Below, piece after piece: positions 11,015-21,521 of a stretch of DNA of 64,000 bases (positions within the stretch are counted from its first letter, which is position 1; each line of letters begins with the position of its first letter). A model generated the notes under the pieces. The model saw only the letters and a program-made list of their open reading frames with translations, did not search any database and was not told where the DNA came from. The DNA is from Malachius bipustulatus (Eukaryota; Arthropoda; Insecta; Coleoptera; Melyridae): the NCBI GenBank assembly GCA_910589415.1, contig OU342639.1, forward strand, positions 32,868,268 through 32,932,267, read 5' to 3'. The position numbers and the translations under genes were made by a program.

Positions 11015-11928
11015 GAAGAAGTCAAGTCAAGTTTATTGTTACATAATTTCATGTACAGCATTTTGGCTCCATTATGTGATTAATCTTATTGTTAAATTGT
11101 TTTTTTTTTTTTTAATTCCTATTAGTTCTATTAATTAGAACAAAGAAGTCAAGTCAATAAGATACTGTTAACACGTTGAGCACGGGTGTAGTGGAAAAAA
11201 TGGAGGTCCACTAGACGGGGGTTCAATTTGGGCTTTTTAAGATATATATAGTCTATATAGTATACTGTATGTTTTTTGTTTGAAAACAGCATTTTTTTGT
11301 CAAAAATTTTGAAAACATTTTTGAGGCATCACGTTGATGCCTCGCCGTCTTTAGCATAAAATTCTGTTCACTAAGACGGCGAGGCATCAACATGATGCCA
11401 CATTATAAGCTATAGATTGGCTAATCCAAGAGGTTCTTTTCCGTGAATTCTCCGCTATCATTTTTTGTATGCACTGTAACTACCAAACATTTGCTCGCAA
11501 ACACTAAATTGTACGTTATAACACTTATATCTCACACAGACCACCCATGCTGTTCTCTAAAATCAGGAAATCGAGTAGTATAATAAAAATTCAAGGACGG
11601 GTTGGCAGAAACTGTTCCTACAGACGGCTATCCTACATATTCCATGCATACAGCATTATAGTGAGACATCAGACTGAGCCACACCGTCCCGAAATCCTTT
11701 TCACGTGAGACACTCATAGATGTCTCGCCGGCCCGATGAACAATTCAGTGAGGCATCAATGTGATGCCTCGCCGTGCTCAACGTGTTAATTTCATGTGTA
11801 GGATTTTGGCTCATTATGTGATCAATCTTATTGGTAAATAATGTTTTTTTTATTCCTGTTAATTAGACTGAATTATTGAGAGTGAGAGTCAGATATTATT
11901 TTTAGTTATTTTGTTTAATTTATGTTCC
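11015..11928. repeat. Duplicated repeat 'R' (CAAGTCAA family)
   Basis: Copy one is 11015-11135, running from AAGTCAAGTTTATTG through CATTTTGGCTCCATTATGTG to a T-run and TTCTATTAATTAGAAC. Copy two starts with AAGAAGTCAAGTCAA at about 11143 and resumes after an inserted element at 11790 with TTTCATGTGTAGGATTTTGG. A third copy flanks the Tigger element at 19585-19617 and 21522-21570. The nature of R is unknown. Confidence 0.65.
11168..11789. mobile_element. Non-autonomous piggyBac-like element 1
   Basis: It is bounded by TTAA on both sides and 14-bp TIRs CACGTTGAGCACGG in inverted orientation. There is no coding capacity. Inside, a palindrome with 9-bp arms GAGGCATCA / TGATGCCTC around a 3-bp centre lies at 11323-11343, 11381-11401 (one mismatch) and 11750-11770, the last abutting the right TIR. 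A degenerate version is at 11707-11726. TTAA duplication and short TIRs are the piggyBac hallmarks. The same R repeat at 21557-21567 still has an empty TTAA. Confidence 0.88.
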
Positions 11929-12650
11929 TTAACACATTCACTGCCAGAGCATATTGGTGACGGTTGACAATGTGCCGCCTTTTTTTTCCTTGTAATCTGC
12001 TAATGTAATGTTTGTTTTAGCTAGTAGACACTAAACTAAATTGAAATATAGCGTTTTTTGGAAAAAAAGTAAGAACGCCCCAGGGGCGGTGCCGGCACAG
12101 GACAAGTAATTTGCTTATTATACGGCCTGATATTTCTGTTCAAAAATTTTTTAAATATTGCACGGTGTATGCAATATACGGACTGAGGCGTTCGCGACGT
12201 CTCACACCTGTATTATAGCACTCGCATAGGCGTTCTGTGCCATGTGCCGGTCAACGTCACTCGGGCGGTCAACATCATATTTTTGTTTGTTTTAATGTTT
12301 TGAAATATTTTTTGCCAAAAATGTATTTTAAAACTAAAGATTTTAAAACTAAAAACAGGCTAAACATTGATTGTATAATATAAACAACAAAAATACATAA
12401 TGGGCAATTTTTTTCAATACTAGTCCTCTACAATATGCCCCGACACCTGTAACAAGAAACCAAACTCAACATGTGGAAGTTTAGACTTTACTAAAACCTC
12501 CTCTTAATAGAACGAACCGATCCAAACTGTCCTCATGAAATTATCCAACGTTCTATTGAAGGTATACATGAACGCCTCTCGGGCGGTCGCGGAGTTTTTA
12601 GAGAAGTCGGGTGACCGCCTCTGGGGCGGTCCCGGCAGTGAATGTGTTAA
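11929..12650. mobile_element. Non-autonomous piggyBac-like element 2
   Basis: TTAA boundaries and TIRs CACATTCACTGCC. It is non-coding. It carries its own near-palindrome of the form ACCGCC-TCTG-GGGCGGT at 12614-12630, 12572-12587, 12254-12269 and 12076-12090, differing in the arms and centre between copies. The rightmost is six bases from the right TIR. Confidence 0.87.
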
Positions 12651-13237
12651 ACTCTAATTAATGTGTTCAGATTGTATTTATATTTATTTTTGTTGGTTTT
12701 ATGTTCCTTAATTTGTTTATAATGAATGTGTTACTTACTCTATGTTTGTTTTATTTCATTAGAATGAGAATAGCTATACAGTGTGTCCAGTTTTCGCTAG
12801 ACACCTAACGCCTGAAGCTAGTCCAAATTATTTTCAGTGTCCCAACAAGTAAAATATTGTACGAAGTTAACTTATCTGTAATTAGCCGACCCTGTATCTT
12901 TTACCATTGTTTTTTTTTACCGTACTGCCTCTTAAACTGAACACCTGTATGCATTTGATGTACCTACCTAATATGAAAAAACCTTGCGCATCATTCGCAT
13001 AAATAGTACATTTTTATGCAATTCAATTCTGAATATTTTCACCGCTTTTTAAATTGGCTTTCTGAATATCTGCCATAAAATTGATTTTCCAATTTAACAA
13101 AACAAACAAATTTGGCAAAATTTAATAATTTCGTCCCTTTTCCTATGCCAACTTTACTTAAAAAATGCTATTTTTTACACTGCCTTTAATAAATTAGAAA
13201 AAAGTGAAAGGGGAGTTTGGGAAACCGAAAATTTGAA
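12651..13237. other. Non-coding, AT-rich
   Basis: No gene seen. The phrase GTGTGTCCAGTTTTCGCTAG near 12782 resembles consensus ends of insect DNA elements, but no partner end was found. Confidence 0.35.
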
Positions 13238-14817
13238 ATTTTAGAGGGATAAACATCATGTAAAAATAAATATTCTAATATCTCCGCCATTTTTCTTGTT
13301 TGCTTCTTGAAATTTTTAAGAGTTAACGGTTATTAGTAAAGTTGTCTACTGTAAAAATTTCACTTCTATTCCTTCAAAAATGTTCTCATAAACGGTTATA
13401 GAAATTTATCCATTTTTACCCTTTTCCTGCCCACGCCTCTGGCTTATTAGAAATCATGAATTTTTTATACCAACGCGTTTTATGTAGAATGTTTTTCCAA
13501 TCTTGTTAATTTGGTTTAAAAGCTTCTTTTTTATTTTGCTTATACAGGGGGTTCAAAAAATAGCAATTTTTTCTAAAATTCAAAAAGTCGCCATTTTGGA
13601 ACGGGTCCACCTATTTTTCTCAAATACAGTCCCAGGCCACTCCTTGTGGATATTTTACTGCCAAATAAATTTCAGCCCCCTAGATCGAAAACTGCCACCA
13701 GAATAGTCTCATGTACATGTACCTACGGCTATTTTTGAAAATTTGAAGGGACGCCTGTAGAAGTAACTCAACTTTAGGACATTTTTTCAACGGAAATCAA
13801 ATGTCATCCCAAAGTTTCACAAGAGTAAAAAATGTTATTCACTAATCTTGAAAAATGAAGCTACAGGAGCGTTTTTAAAATTTTGGAGAAATAAACATCA
13901 TGTAAAAAAAAAAATTCGAATATCTCCGCCATTTTTCTTATTTGCTTCTTGAAATTTTTCAGAGTTAAGAGCTATCAGTATAGTTGTCTACTGGAAAAAT
14001 TTCAGTTCAATTCCTTCAAAAATGTGCTCATAAACGGTTATAGAAATTTAGCCATTTTTACCCCTTTCCTACCCACGCCACTGGCTTATTAATGGAAAAA
14101 AATGCAAATTTTATTGCATTAACTGAAATTTCAAAAAATTGCTTCAAATCTTGTCAATTTCGATAAAAAGTTTTTTTTAGCATGCTTATACAGGGATTCA
14201 AAAAATAACCCTTTTCACTAAAATTCAAAAGGACGCCATTTTGAAACGACTGGACCGATTATGCTCAAATGCAATACCAGACCACTCCTTGTATACAGGG
14301 TGATTCATGAGTGAGCGTACATAGACCAATGGTGATAAGCGGACTTCAAGGCGGGTCGAAAACCACAAAAGAATTTTTTTTGTGTGATTGGTTAAGAAGT
14401 TACAGGGTGTTTTATGTCTCAGGTACAAAACTTTGATAGGCGATATTTCTTAAACGGCTGGAGATATTTTGTAGAAATTTACTAGGGTTGGCTGGAAACT
14501 CATCAAAACTGCCTTCTGAGTTAATTAAAAATCCAGGACCGGACTTGAAATTTTTTGCCCCCATGGTCTTTGTTGAAAAAGTTAATTTTCTGATTCCGTT
14601 TCATAAATATCGCCTATCAAAGTTTTGTACTTGAGACATAAAACACCCTGTAACTTCGTAACCAATCACAAAAAAAGTTCTTTTGTGGTTTTCGACCCTT
14701 GAAGTCCGCTTATCAACATTGGTCTATGTAAGGTCACTCATGAATCACCCTGTATATCTTACTCCCATAAAAATTTCAGTTCAGAAAATTTTAAACCCGG
14801 GAAAGCCACCCATGCAT
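13238..14817. repeat. Direct duplication, about 0.4-0.5 kb units
   Basis: Copy A (about 13238-13680) and copy B (about 13878-14293, continuing at 14757-14780) share phrases such as ATATCTCCGCCATTTTTCTT, CATAAACGGTTATAGAAATT, TATACAGGG-TTCAAAAAAT and CCACTCCTTG, offset by about 640 bp. Copy B is interrupted by the MITE at 14294-14754. Confidence 0.75.
14294..14754. mobile_element. Long-TIR MITE (TACAGGGTGATTCATGA)
   Basis: Inverted repeats of about 160 bp start TACAGGGTGATTCATGAGTG and end with the reverse complement, leaving a short unique middle. TA flanks both ends. Copy A of the surrounding repeat shows the site without the element, so the boundaries are well supported. TA target and long arms suggest Tc1/mariner-type mobilisation, but there is no coding sequence to prove it. 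Confidence 0.82.
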
Positions 14818-15421
14818 ATTATTATTGTTTCTTACCCCATGGACCGGAATCTCTGGCACAGCAACGAAACGTCAGTTCTTTAAGCAACTTCATGCCGCCT
14901 AAGCCAGAAAGATGTGGGCTCTATGTTCTCTACCATCTGGTTTGCTAGTTTTGGTCAGCCCCGGGGTATTTAATTTCCTACCCCACCCCGGGGAGCTCCC
15001 GATGGGGGAGTAGCACCCCGAACGAATTAATGACCTTTTAAGAATAATAATATCGGCCTGATTTCTTCACAAGCTATATGCACTTACAGTTTTGATACCA
15101 TTTATTTATTTAAAAAAGTTTCAAACAAAAATTTGTTTTTTTTACAAATGGAAAATTCGCACGTTTTCCAAGAACTTGAATTCTGTGCAAGTTCTAAACG
15201 GTTTGACCACAATTGTATGAAGGTGTCAATTTTTAAAGGTGACCACAAAGAATGAACACTGTAAAGGAGTTTTTCTAGATTCCTGTTCCCCATTTCAATG
15301 TACAAGAATATTGAAGGAATGATTTCATTAATTCCTTCAATTCGATGCCATGTCTATTCTTGTAGGTGGAAATGGAGAACATGAATTGAAAAAAAAATTT
15401 CTCTGAAAAAAACACCTCTGA
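14818..15421. other. Non-coding
   Basis: No gene or clear element was recognised. There is a small GC-rich patch with near-palindromic CCCCGGGG phrases near 14957-15018. Confidence 0.35.
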
Positions 15422-15658
15422 GGGCCGGTTGTTCAAACGTCAATTAAAAATTTTGAGATAATTACTGATTTTAAATTGTAAATTTTGAAAATATGGCAAA
15501 TATATTTAATGATTTTTAATTTTTTATCAATAATTAACTCTTCTTAAAGGGAGCAGAATCGATTTTCAGCAATATCAGACCAATGGTTCGATAATACAGG
15601 ACATTTAAAAATCAGTAATTATCTGAAAATTTTTAATCAACGTTTGAACAACCGGCCC
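15422..15658. mobile_element. 237-bp MITE with GGGCCGGTTGTTCAAACG termini
   Basis: The termini are inverted repeats of about 45 bp: GGGCCGGTTGTTCAAACGTC on the left, its reverse complement with small changes on the right. Arms extend through ATAATTACTGATTTT. No coding content. Superfamily not assigned. Confidence 0.75.
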
Positions 15659-16505
15659 TGAAAGTTACAGTTCATCTGTCAAAGTTTGACATACAGTTTA
15701 TGAATCAACTGTATTTTAATTTCTGTTGAAGACTCCGTCAGTACATACGCATACGCTGAGGTAAAAAGGTTATTAGAACTAAGACTAGAAGTTAATGTAG
15801 ACATTTAATATATTTTCAAGAAACTGGAACACTTAATCAAGTACAGAAGTTACAGAACATACAGACATAAGTTTAAGAACAGTTAATAAAAAAAATTAAT
15901 AATAAAATTGGCTTACTGTTAAAACTAAAACTACTAAATTTACCATTGGGTAGAGTTTCTATAAAATTTTTATGTGCCATGTCTATCAGTTCTTAGGAAC
16001 TATTTATTTGAATTTACAATTCAATTTTTACAAACACAATGCTTTTTTCAAATTTCGTGATTGATAGAAACTCCTACCAATAGTTTTCTTTATGATGTTC
16101 ATATTGTTTAATTACACTGCTTTACATATATGTATTTAATGAATAATGTCAACCTAAAAAGAAAAATTCCTGTTCAAGCAATTTTATATTGTCTACACTA
16201 ATACTTGTGATCCACACATTAACAGAAATATTCACAAATTAAAAACAATTTAAAGTGAAAATTAAATACCTAGTTAGTAGGTGGGTACAAAATACGGATA
16301 TCCACTAATTTTCAGTGAGCACTGAAATCGATTGATATTGTGTCAAATTGAGTTAAGAGCAAAAATGGCCTGAAAATAAATGTTATTTTAATCATGAAAC
16401 ACCGGCCCAAGCCTATTTTGATCATTCACCACGAGATGTCGCATAAATTCACTTTTGCTCACACAGTCCTTGAAAGTGAAGTTGATTTTGAAAAGGTGCA
16501 ATAAT
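15659..16505. other. Non-coding
   Basis: AT-rich, with no conserved coding signal. It probably includes promoter and 5' UTR sequence of the decayed gene starting at 16506. Confidence 0.35.
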
Positions 16506-17648
16506 ATGTCTGATAGTGACGAAAATAGAAGCTCTGGTAGGTAAACTATATTTTTTTGTTCTTAAAGTAGTACTAGTACTTTTATCAGATAAAAAGCTGT
16601 ATTTTAAAGGTTACGTTAAATACTATGTTTCCGTGTTTTGGGTTTGGGCTACTTTTGCACTAATTTTTTAATTTTTTTTTTTACAGATATAGAGGAACCT
16701 TTTCTGGACTCAGGTTCTGAGTTCGTACCTTCTAGTAACTGCAGTGATGTCTCTGGTTAGTTTGTTTGCGTAGCTGTTTATTATGCTTTTATCGTTTGAT
16801 TTTTTGTTTATATTACGGAAGGCACTTCCGGCGAGCCAGTTATTCAGGGAGCAAAAAGAAAGAAAAATGAAAAATAGTTGAAAAGAAATGTTAGAAAAAG
16901 AAAGCGTGCTGCTGGTGAAGAATACGTGAACACCAAAGGGAGGCTGGTTCCTTTTAAGACATTCGAAGCCAAAGAATGTCCTTAAAAAAGTCCAAATGTC
17001 AAGTATCTTTCCCCAGAACTGGACCTAACCAAGATGTACAATTTATATAAGAATGAAACTGAACAACCTGTGTCTAAAAAAATGATTTTAATTAAAAGTT
17101 TCACGCACCACTATCCGATAGTTGTCGCAAATGTGATGTAATTAACGTGGAACAAGAGCTGCACCAAAGAAAAGCCGATGCTGCAAGACCAAACATGAGA
17201 AACGACACTGAAGCTGCAAAATCGGACAATGATCTCACAGTAATTTCATTTGACTTAATGAAAACATTGGCAACACCCATCATTTCAACAGGAGTTGTGT
17301 ACTACAAAAGACAACTCCGGACGTTTTGTTTCGGGACTCATGATCTTCAAACTGGCAAGGTCCACATGTACATGTGGGACGAGAGTATCGCATCCCAAAT
17401 TGGTATTGCATTGCGCACTACATAAAGAACTTTGTTACCACAAGAAAGTTAATAATGTACAGCGATCAGTGCGGGGGTCAAAATAGAAATTTTAAAATGG
17501 CTGCCCTTTGTACTTACATTACCTTTTCGCCTTTTCCAGCGACTACAAAGTTGACATCATTGACCAACACTCTTACCTTCCAAACGATGAAGACTTTGGT
17601 CTAGTTGAAAAAACCAAAAAACACTCCAAAAATATTTACATTCCAAAT
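16506..17648 (+). pseudogene. Decayed spliced DDE-transposase-like gene (DUF7869 type)
   Basis: Exon 1 (16506-16536) encodes MSDSDENRSS. Exon 2 (16687-16755) encodes IEEPFLDSGSEFVPSSNCSD, and exon 3 starts at 16822 with TSGEPVIQGAKRKK. All junctions are phase 1 with usable donors and acceptors (the exon 3 acceptor, ACGGAAG, is weak). Exon 3 continues, with a stop near 16876, through RKRAAGEEYVNTKGRLVPF and VEQELHQRKADAARP. It then reaches ISFDLMKTLATPIISTGVVY, KLIMYSDQCGGQNRNFKM and HSYLPNDEDFGLVEKTKK. The three acidic residues in FDL, SDQ and DEDFG..E are spaced as in an RNase H-fold DDE enzyme. I recall this block as the insect-expanded DUF7869 group; the name is from memory. Several stops and frameshifts make it dead. 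Confidence 0.7.
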
Positions 17649-18411
17649 GATTGGGTGCAAGCGTATTGACTCGACGAGTTAGCCAGACACGTAGAAGGTC
17701 AACCTTCGGTTGCGAGCGAGAATTGACCGTTGCGTAATCGAAGACGAGCCCCACTCATTAAGTAATAAAACCCGTGGTCATGTCATATAACTAGAATTTT
17801 CCCCGAGCTAATTTATTTATTGAATTTATTGAAATTATTCATTTAAATCAAAAGTAATTCTTTACAAATTGAGACCATAATAGATTTCATGTAAATAATA
17901 TTAATCGAGAGTTTTATTCAGTTCATTTCTCATTCTTTTATCGACTCTCATATTGCACCACTAACATTTTATTTTTCAGTTGACCGAACTCCGCAGAAAA
18001 AAACTTGCCCTCCTCGACCTACTGGCATAGTTTGATCGTCAAGCGGCAGCGAGGGCACCGTTTTTTACCGGGTGCTGGGCCGGGAAGATAAATACCGGGC
18101 GTTCACCCAGCATGCTGAACAAATCGAATAATTATTTTACGTTTATCGCATTTTAAGGAAACAATAAATTTACGTTATTTTTTAATGTCGTGTATCATTT
18201 GTGTAAATCCACCCAAATATCCCGTCTGAAGGCATTGGTTAAATAATAAATTAACCAAATAATTAAGACGTCCTCTCCAAAAAAAGGAGAGACGTCACAA
18301 AGTAAATTTTTTATTGTTTTTAATGAAATATATCATATTTCATTTTTAGCATTTTTTAAATTTTAATTTTTGAATAAATTTTTTAAATTATATTTTATAG
18401 TTTTGTTGCAG
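17649..18411. other. Non-coding; hairpin at 18268-18294
   Basis: No gene recognised. A possible isolated exon-like phrase (17979-18029, after ATTTTTCAG) reads L-T-E-L-R-R-K-K-L-A-L-L-D-L-L-A-stop, but nothing joins it convincingly. GACGTCCTCTCC, seven A, then GGAGAGACGTC forms a strong hairpin with one bulge. Confidence 0.4.
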
Positions 18412-18830
18412 ATGCCTTCATTTTGTCCGCAATCCTCAGGAGAGTGAAATGGCTCCTGCTGATAGCTTGTTCAAAATCAAACCCCTCATGGATTGTTTCA
18501 ATTCAAAAATGGCCACAATATATTACCCAGGAAAGAATCTGTCTATAGACGAGTCCATGGTTTTGTGGCGGGGACGATTAGTTTTCTGTCAATATATAAA
18601 GAACAAACGTCACAAATATGGGATAAAATTATATATGTTGACAGAGCCTGATGGTGTAATTTTGAAATTTGCGGTATATACCGGGCAGCATAACAATTTT
18701 GGTGGCAAGGGACTTGCTGCAAAAGTTGTCCTGCATTTGATGGAAGGCCATTTAGATGTTGGGCATTCTGTATCTGTATTCACAGATAACTACTACAAAA
18801 GCCATTAAATTGCTAAGCCGTGGAACATAA
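18412..18830 (+). pseudogene. piggyBac transposase remnant
   Basis: After an acceptor (TTTTGTTGCAG) the frame reads CLHFVRNPQESEMAPADSLF, KIKPLMDCFNSKMATIYYPG, KNLSIDESMVLWRGRL and YIKNKRHKYGIKLYML. It ends VSVFTDNYYKS. The Asp in SIDES and the Asp in FTDNYY are two of the catalytic acidic residues of DDE_Tnp_1_7 (piggyBac) transposases. A frameshift near 18800 moves the continuation AIKLLSRGT into another frame, followed by a stop. The N-terminal exons and the C-terminal cysteine-rich domain are not seen. This is therefore a fragment, possibly once related to the non-autonomous piggyBac-like elements nearby, though no TIR pair was found around it. Confidence 0.82.
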
Positions 18831-19042
18831 ATTGGGAATTCATATTTACAAAACTTTCTTCTTTACCGATCAGTCATTTTACACCAACACTTTGCCTCCT
18901 CGTTGCCGGCCACTTACAATGTTTGATCGAAACAGTCATCTTCCTGGCCGGCAACGTGAAGAGCAGTCGCTGCGAGCTACGCCGTCTACTTTCTTGAAGC
19001 AGTATTGCCTTCTTTTACGTCGCTCTTCGAAGGCTCAGTTCT

Positions 19043-19400
19043 TGGATATTTTGGGGAGTTGGGGGAGAGGTTAATTGAGACGGGCTTGAGGGTGGTAATT
19101 GAGGGTGGGGATTTTAATACGGACTGGAAAGCTCAACAGGAAACACATACAAGGAGGCTAAGGAAATTGGTGGAGGAAGTGGGCATGGTGCAGGTTGTTT
19201 GGATTTCTTTGGGGAGTTGGGGGGAGAGGTTAATTGAGATGGGCTTGAGGGTGGGGATTTTAATATGGACTGGAAAGCTCAACAGGAAACATATACAAGG
19301 AGGCTAAGGAAATTGGTGGAGGAAGTAGGCATGGTGCAGGTTGTAAATGGCCATACTACTCAGATCGGTCATGGGAAAAAAGGCCGACTGAACAGAAAGG
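19043..19400 (+). mobile_element. LINE endonuclease fragment with internal tandem duplication
   Basis: Two tandem copies (19043-19198 and 19199-19344) encode GGDFNTDWKAQQETHTRRLR / KLVEEVGMVQVV. This is the GDFN region of a LINE apurinic-type endonuclease. The second copy lacks about ten bases of the first. After copy two the frame goes on with NGHTTQIGHG. The following GC-richer stretch to 19510 has no recognised content. Confidence 0.65.
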
Positions 19401-19790
19401 AGAGCCAGAGGCCAAACGGTCCAAGAAAGAGCAGCCGGTTGAGAATCCGCCTGATCCTCAGCCGGCATCTGATGTCAGCCGGCTCGGGATCCGAATGCCG
19501 AAAAACGTCGAAAGGCGGACGCGATTGGTGTTTTATAAGTTAATGTGTTATTTACTAAGGCATTATTCTATTATCTTATTATAATTTTGTTGTTAAATTG
19601 TTTTTATCTATTCCTATTACAGTAGACTCGCGATATAGTGAACTAATTAATGCACGGCCAGTTCACTATATAGATTTGTTCATTATATCAGATATTTTTT
19701 AAAAGTCATCAGAACAACATTTTTCCTTAGTAAACTATCTTTATTGATCCATATTTATGTATTTCATACAAACACAACATTACTCTAACA

Positions 19791-21378
19791 TTATAAAAAA
19801 AAATTCTTATTATCCAAAGTTTCTTTTCCATAAAATGTTGTAATTTTTGTTTGTATTTTTTGTTTCTGCATTCCTGTTTGCACTATGATATTTCTTAGGC
19901 CATGTAAAACAGTTAGACTTGAATATTCCACTTTATCTTCGTTTTCTTCAGCCCATTGAAGTATGTTATTAATGGATTTAATCGCAGAATCTGTTGTCAC
20001 TCGTTCCTTATTTACCGAAACTTCTTGTATGACATCATCTTGATCGCTTCCATCACTTTCACTTTGATCTTCAGGTTCTTTTGTATCTGGTGAATCTTTA
20101 TTCCAGTCATCTACATCAATAGACTGAATGTCAACTTCGGGATTAGAAGTGTGCAGTGAATGAACAATTTCTGATCTCACTGTATCAATTTCTTCATTTC
20201 TTATTCTACTTCTTAAAACAGTTAACACGTTCGCTGCGTCCCCAGTCGAATCCGACTGGTGAATATGATTACGATATGACGGGTAATTTTTATACATGCG
20301 ACACCCATCTTGCGGGCGGTGTAGAAACTAAACGCAGCATCGTAGAGGAGTTCCGCAGATACCTTTCGAATTCCTAAAGCGAGCTCTGTACTGTGCTGCA
20401 GTTATTTCATACCAGACATTTTCGACTGGTAACGCATACGAGTAATAATTATAGATTACTAATCTGTATTTCCCAGTCATATCTGACTGGTAGTGGCTTC
20501 TACTTCCGTAACCATGTGTTAAAGTAAAATTAGTAAAATATTCGCTCTGCTTGAACAGAACAATCAAAATAATAAAGTAACCACATATTGTGACTTATGC
20601 GAGAAAAAACCTGCGTTATGTTTATCATGTTTCAATCACAGACACAATGGATTGTAATGTTATAGAAAATACCTAAGTATATGTATGTCATATAATATTC
20701 AAGCATTTTGTTATATTTCGACGGAGATTTACCATTTTTGTTTTTTTCTTAGTACTACAGAAAACTGAGCTTTTATTTTTATATTAGAGAGTTCATATGC
20801 AATTTTGTTACTTTTTATCGAATGAACGAAATTTAAAAGTTCTACTATTGCATTTTGTTTTGTTGTTCATTACGTTCTGTATTTTTAGGATTTACTATGT
20901 TTTGTAAGAAATTTAGAAAATAAATTCAGTTTTGGCGTAGTATTATTATTTTTTTGATGACATGGTTACATAAAGCTTCGACAAGTTCAAACTCACTTTC
21001 TTAGTTGAGTAACTTGAAACGGCTGCAGTTTTTTAAACAGTTGTATCTAATTTAGAAGATACATAAGTTTAAGTCTCATAAATTAACATAATAAATGATT
21101 AATTAACATTTCAATGTCACAACGCTTACCAGACAAATTCGTCTGGTATCGCAGGCTGCCGTATACATAGTGATTCTGTTAACGCAGCGAACGTGTTAAG
21201 GGAATTTCGTCTTCTTCATCGTAATCTTCGTTGGCTAATGGTAAAAGTAGATTATGCCAACATATTTTTATAATTTCCGGTTTTAAATTTTTCCATGAGA
21301 GAGTCAAATTTATAATGGCGTCTTTTAAGAAAATAGATTTCAGAGCTTCACCGATATCCTGGCCGATTCCAATAATTT
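19791..21378 (-). pseudogene. Tigger transposase C-terminal part, split by a piggyBac-like element
   Basis: On the minus strand, 21378 down to 21200 encodes LKSIFLKDAIINLTLSWKNL then KPEIIKICWHNLLLPLANED, the end of a pogo/Tigger DDE domain. The frame breaks at the TTAA of the inserted element and resumes at 20221 with LTVLRSRIRNEEIDTVRSEI. It continues through an acidic linker to a helical tail (ILQWAEENEDKVEYSSLTVL) and ends KITTFYGKETLDNK. The two halves join in frame if one TTAA and the insert are removed. The N-terminal CENP-B-like DNA-binding part and the catalytic DDE residues are missing from this copy. Confidence 0.8.
20222..21199. mobile_element. Non-autonomous piggyBac-like element 3, inside Tigger
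   Basis: TTAA boundaries and TIRs CACGTTCGCTGCGT. It is non-coding. Four 18-bp palindromes lie at 20242-20259 (CCAGTCG-AATC-CGACTGG), 20412-20429 (one mismatched pair), 20473-20490 (CCAGTCA-TATC-TGACTGG) and 21129-21146 (CCAGACA-AATT-CGTCTGG). Arm bases change in matched pairs between copies. Confidence 0.88.
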
Positions 21379-21521
21379 GAAGCTACATAAATAAATACAT
21401 ATAGATTCACTATTTCGAGAATCAGTGTTCACTCTACAGAATACATTAAGAAAAATACGTCTGTTCACTATTTAGAGTAGTTCACTATACAGTATGTTCA
21501 CTATATCGCGAGTCTACTGTA

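Larger units (their letters stand above)
19620..21519 (-). mobile_element. Tigger/pogo DNA transposon, internally deleted
   Basis: Perfect 24-bp TIRs start CAGTAGACTCGCGATATAGT, with TA duplications at 19618-19619 and 21520-21521. Subterminal repeats of TTCACTATATAG lie just inside. Only the end of the transposase gene survives. The repeat copy at 11120-11140 shows the same site without the element, one base apart. Confidence 0.9.

Noticed and set aside
18820..19074. 84-codon ORF after the piggyBac remnant as the transposase C-terminus
   Set aside because: It lacks the CxxC/H pattern of the cysteine-rich domain and is in a frame not continuous with the remnant.
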